Below, piece by piece: positions 13,338-16,224 of a stretch of 16,224 bases of DNA; position 1 is the first letter of the stretch, and each line of letters starts with the position of its first letter. The position numbers and the translations under genes were made by a program. Under the pieces are notes generated by a model, which searched no databases, was not told the DNA's origin, and was given only the letters and a program-made list of their open reading frames with translations. Source of the stretch: an uncultured Streptococcus sp. (lineage in GTDB: Bacteria > Bacillota > Bacilli > Lactobacillales > Streptococcaceae); the NCBI GenBank assembly GCA_902480035.1, contig CABSRC010000028.1, positions 1 through 16,224 of the forward strand, given 5' to 3'.

Positions 13338-14048
13338 TTATCCACCAAGGTAGGCCTTGCGGACTTCTTCTGAGGCTAAGAGTTCTTTTCCTGTTCCGGA
13401 AAGAACGACTTTCCCTGTTTCCAAAACATAACCGCGGTCTGCGATGGCAAGGGCTTTGTTGGCATTTTGCTCAATCAAGAGAACGGTTGTTCCTTGTTTT
13501 TGGATATCTTGGATGATATCAAAGATTTCTTGGATAAAGATTGGAGCCAATCCCATAGAAGGTTCATCCAAAAGCAAGAGTTTTGGTGTTGACATGAGTG
13601 CACGACCCATTGCGAGCATTTGTTGTTCCCCGCCAGATAGAGTAGCGGCATCTTGGTTCTTCCGTTCTTCCAAACGTGGGAAACGGGAGAAGACTTTCTT
13701 CAAGTTGGCTTGATTTTCTTCTCGATCTTTCTTCAAGAAAGCTCCCATTTCCAAGTTTTCCATAACGGTCAATCCTGGAAAGACGTGGCGGCCTTCTGGA
13801 ACTTGAGAGAGTCCTGCTGCTACAATTTTTTGTGCCGGAACCTTTTGAATCTCCTGCCCCAAGAACTCAATTTTCCCAGCACTTGGACGTACCAAGCCTG
13901 AAATGGTACGAAGAATAGAGGTTTTCCCAGCACCGTTAGCACCAATCAAGGAAACAACTTCCCCTTCATTGACTTCGAAACTGACATCACGGACAGCCTG
14001 GATCATGCCATAGTGTACAGAAAGATTTTCAACTTTTAACATAGACAT
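13338..14048 (-). CDS. livF: Branched-chain amino acid ABC transporter ATPase LivF
   Basis: LivF is one of the two ATPases that power uptake of leucine, isoleucine and valine through LivH-LivM. The 236-residue protein has Walker A GANGAGKTS (36-44), signature LSGGEQQMLAMGRAL (about 138-152), Walker B LLLDEPSMGLAP (about 158-169) and a switch region LIEQNANKA, where Gln takes the place of the usual His as is normal for LivF. The length is typical. Its ATG overlaps the livG stop by one base (TAATG), a sign of tight translational coupling and equal expression. It is the last gene of the operon, ahead of a strong terminator. Confidence 0.95.
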   Translation of the reverse strand: MSMLKVENLSVHYGMIQAVRDVSFEVNEGEVVSLIGANGAGKTSILRTISGLVRPSAGKIEFLGQEIQKVPAQKIVAAGLSQVPEGRHVFPGLTVMENLEMGAFLKKDREENQANLKKVFSRFPRLEERKNQDAATLSGGEQQMLAMGRALMSTPKLLLLDEPSMGLAPIFIQEIFDIIQDIQKQGTTVLLIEQNANKALAIADRGYVLETGKVVLSGTGKELLASEEVRKAYLGG

Positions 14049-14812
14049 TAGGCTTCACCTCCTAGATATGCTTCGATTACGCGTTTGTTGGTCTTGATTT
14101 CCTCTGGCGTACCATGGGCAATCAAGCGACCATATTCCAATACATAAATCCGCTCTGTTACTTTCATGACCAAGCTCATATCGTGTTCGATCAGCATGAT
14201 CGTAATATTGAATTCTTTTTGAATACGACGGATCAATTGGGTCAATTCTGCTGTTTCTTGAGGGTTCATCCCTGCAGCAGGTTCATCCAAGAAGAGGATT
14301 TTTGGCTCTGTAGCAAGGGCACGAACGATCTCCAAGTGACGTTGTTGTCCGTAAGCTAAATTCTTGGCCAAGGTATCTGCTTCTTTTTCCAAACCAAAAA
14401 TGGCTAACAATTCAAGAGCTTTTGCTTTCAAAGCTTCTTCATTCTTGTAATAGCTTGGCAAGCGGAAAAGACTAGCAAAGACATGTGGTTTGTGGTGATT
14501 GGCAAAGGCAATCAAGACATTGTCCAAAACGCTCAAGTCTTTAAAGAGACGAATATTTTGGAAAGTCCGTCCCAGACCACCTGCAGCAATTTTATAAGGT
14601 GCTTTACCATTTAGTAGCTGACCATCTAAGGTAATGGTCCCTTCACTTGGTTCATATACCCCTGTTAGGAGGTTGAAGAGGGTTGTTTTACCGGCACCAT
14701 TGGGTCCGATCAAACCAACCAATTCCCCTTCATTGAGTTCCATGGTCACATCCCCAACGGCTGTCAAACCACCAAAGTTTTTTGTTAAATTTTTTACTTC
14801 AAGAAGTGCCAT
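14048..14812 (-). CDS. livG: Branched-chain amino acid ABC transporter ATPase LivG
   Basis: This is the second ATPase of the transporter, with 254 residues. It has Walker A GPNGAGKTT (36-44), a LivG-type signature AYGQQRHLEIVRAL (about 153-166), Walker B LFLDEPAAGMNP (about 173-184) and the switch histidine in LIEHDMSLV. The AAGGLGRTFQNIRLF segment near 76-90 is a LivG hallmark around the Q-loop. Both ends are coupled: its ATG overlaps the livM stop by one base, and its own stop overlaps the livF ATG. Confidence 0.95.
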   Translation of the reverse strand: MALLEVKNLTKNFGGLTAVGDVTMELNEGELVGLIGPNGAGKTTLFNLLTGVYEPSEGTITLDGQLLNGKAPYKIAAGGLGRTFQNIRLFKDLSVLDNVLIAFANHHKPHVFASLFRLPSYYKNEEALKAKALELLAIFGLEKEADTLAKNLAYGQQRHLEIVRALATEPKILFLDEPAAGMNPQETAELTQLIRRIQKEFNITIMLIEHDMSLVMKVTERIYVLEYGRLIAHGTPEEIKTNKRVIEAYLGGEA

Positions 14813-15759
14813 TAGTTAGCCTCCTTTTTTGAGAGTAGTTTTTTTAAGCTGAATTCCCATGTTCCAAGAAGACCACCTGGACGGAAGATCATCACGAGAA
14901 TCAAAGCCAATGAGTAAATGATCATACGGATGCTTGAGAAGTCTTGAAGCACCATGTTCAAGATCCCCAAGACGATAGCTGCCACAACTGTTCCTGACAT
15001 CGATCCCAAACCACCGAAAACGACAATGATCAAGACATTAATGGTATTGGTGAAAGAGTAATCTTTAGGAACAACAGAACCGATAAAGCCAGCTTGAAGA
15101 GATCCAGCAATCGCCGCTGTGATCGCACCAAATACAAAGGCAATGACTTTAACTTTGGTCGTATTGATCCCAACAGATTCTGCCGCGATTTCATCTTCAC
15201 GAACAGAAAGGGTAGAGCGTCCAATTGGACTGCGTAAGAAGTTAATCGTAAAGATCGTTGTAATCACAACAAAGAGGTAAACCAATTGCCAGGTTGTAAA
15301 GGCTGGCAAACCAAGGATCCCAGCGGCACCATTTGTTAGAGTACCACCATTAACGATCAAGATCCGGATGATTTCTGAAACCCCAAGTGTCGCAATCGCA
15401 AGGTAATCCCCTTTCAACCGAAGGGTTGGAACCCCAACGATCAAGGCAACGAGACCCGCAATCAAGGCCCCTAAAACCATAGCGCCAAAGAAAGCACCGT
15501 AGGTTGGTGATTTGGAACCGAGAATGGCTGCAGAGTAGGCACCAATGGCCATAAATCCGGCATGTCCGAGTGAGAATTGACCTGAGAAACCAACAATGAG
15601 GTTCAGGCCAACTGCAAGGATAATGTTAATCCCGATTTGTTCCAAAATTTGGATATAGAAGAGGTTGAGGACACCTGCTGCAACCAAGACTTGGATCAAG
15701 GCAAAACCTGCGATCAAAAGACCAAGCCAGACTAAATTCACTTTTAAATTTTGTTTCAT
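14812..15759 (-). CDS. livM: Branched-chain amino acid ABC transporter permease LivM
   Basis: LivM is one of the two membrane subunits of the Liv transporter. The 315-residue product is hydrophobic with about eight spans. It carries the family's central block (NLIVGFSGQFSLGHAGFMAIGAY, starting at about 53) and a cytoplasmic loop that docks with the ATPases (RSPIGRSTLSVREDEIAAES, about 176-195). It ends with a short basic tail (KKLLSKKEAN). The length is normal for Gram-positive LivM. The ATG is 3 bp after the livH stop, so the operon order is livH-livM-livG-livF. Confidence 0.93.
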   Translation of the reverse strand: MKQNLKVNLVWLGLLIAGFALIQVLVAAGVLNLFYIQILEQIGINIILAVGLNLIVGFSGQFSLGHAGFMAIGAYSAAILGSKSPTYGAFFGAMVLGALIAGLVALIVGVPTLRLKGDYLAIATLGVSEIIRILIVNGGTLTNGAAGILGLPAFTTWQLVYLFVVITTIFTINFLRSPIGRSTLSVREDEIAAESVGINTTKVKVIAFVFGAITAAIAGSLQAGFIGSVVPKDYSFTNTINVLIIVVFGGLGSMSGTVVAAIVLGILNMVLQDFSSIRMIIYSLALILVMIFRPGGLLGTWEFSLKKLLSKKEAN

Positions 15760-15762
15760 GGC

Positions 15763-16224
15763 TTACACCTTCTCTTTCACATTTTTACCGAGGATACCTG
15801 CTGGACGGATGAGCAAGATCACAATCAAGATGGCATACACAATGGCATCACGGAAGTCTGAAAGACCGATCGCTGTAGCGAAGGTTTCCAACAAACCGAT
15901 GACAAATCCACCTAGGGCCGCACCTGGAATGATTCCGATTCCTCCAAGAACGGCTGCGACAAAGGCTTTGATCCCTGGTGTCATTCCCATCAAAGGTTCA
16001 ATCGAGTTGTAATACAAACCAATCAAAACACCACCAGCACCTGCCAAGGCTGATCCCAAAGCAAAGGTAAAGCTGATCGTACGGTTTACGTTAATCCCCA
16101 TCAATTGAGCCGCATCACTATCGACAGATACAGCACGCATGGCTTTCCCCATCTTTGTTTTTTGAATAATAAATTGAAGAGCGACCATCAAGAAAACAGA
16201 CACTCCCAAGATCATCAACTGAAT
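15763..16224 (-). CDS. livH: Branched-chain amino acid ABC transporter permease LivH, 5' end outside window
   Basis: The last 153 residues are present; the frame runs to the right edge, so this is roughly the C-terminal half of a family that is usually about 290 residues. The first residues in the window (IQLMILGVSVFL) are in the middle of a membrane span, so the ATG or TTG near 16215-16218 is not the true start. The coupling loop KTKMGKAMRAVSVDSDAAQL, with GINVNRTI after it, is the typical LivH EAA-like segment, followed by AFVAAVLGGIGIIPGAALGG and a short C-terminal tail (GKNVKEKV). The operon promoter, and any binding-protein gene (livJ), would lie beyond the right edge. Confidence 0.93.
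   Translation of the reverse strand: MQLMILGVSVFLMVALQFIIQKTKMGKAMRAVSVDSDAAQLMGINVNRTISFTFALGSALAGAGGVLIGLYYNSIEPLMGMTPGIKAFVAAVLGGIGIIPGAALGGFVIGLLETFATAIGLSDFRDAIVYAILIVILLIRPAGILGKNVKEKV

Noticed and set aside
13163..13348. N-terminal extension of the CBS-ACT frame by 62 codons
   Set aside because: It covers the consensus promoter at 13193-13221 and runs into the liv terminator, and the internal ATG has the proper ribosome-binding site.
13338..14048. Loss of the switch histidine in LivF (IEQNA)
   Set aside because: Gln at this place is usual for LivF proteins, so it is not a defect.

Overview
The window looks like chromosome of a low-GC Gram-positive coccus, most likely a Streptococcus of the mitis/sanguinis/parasanguinis type. 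This rests on recognisable streptococcal genes: a SlrA-type lipoprotein cyclophilin beside a YbiT/YkpA-type ABC-F gene, a short tmk-holB-yabA-rsmI operon, and a livHMGF operon followed by a CBS-ACT gene. Promoters match the sigma-A consensus, and terminators are compact T-rich hairpins. Nearly all genes are on the minus strand; slrA and the yitT-family gene are the plus-strand exceptions.

Left part (1-3340): AT-rich genes for membrane proteins of unknown function. There is a multi-spanning protein cut by the window edge, a 420-residue protein with helical-repeat and outer-surface domains, and a pair of overlapping reading frames that a single A deletion in an A7 tract would join into one 346-residue protein. 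Two of these units are preceded by nearly identical terminator-promoter cassettes, so this part appears to have grown by segmental duplication.

Middle (3398-7272): an EmrE-type DMT permease, then slrA on the plus strand facing the ABC-F ATPase. The 311 bp between these two convergent genes hold two identical 29-bp terminators, and between them a structured element of about 140 bp with several hairpins and a possible pseudoknot.

Housekeeping operon (7276-11427, minus): tmk, holB, yabA, rsmI, a GNAT acetyltransferase, ogt and an ArsC/Spx-like protein, packed with 4-17 bp overlaps or short gaps. It links dTTP supply, the clamp loader, initiation control, 16S rRNA methylation and alkylation repair. 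The Ogt has Gln where the family's arginine finger is expected.

Right part (11517-16224): a YitT-family membrane protein on plus, converging on a CBS-ACT regulator on minus. The branched-chain amino acid ABC transporter follows, with livF, livG and livM complete and livH cut by the right edge. No tRNA, rRNA, CRISPR array, insertion sequence or phage gene was seen. I found no convincing new multi-gene system. The most interesting signals are the structured element at 5457-5594, the split membrane gene and the duplicated regulatory cassette.
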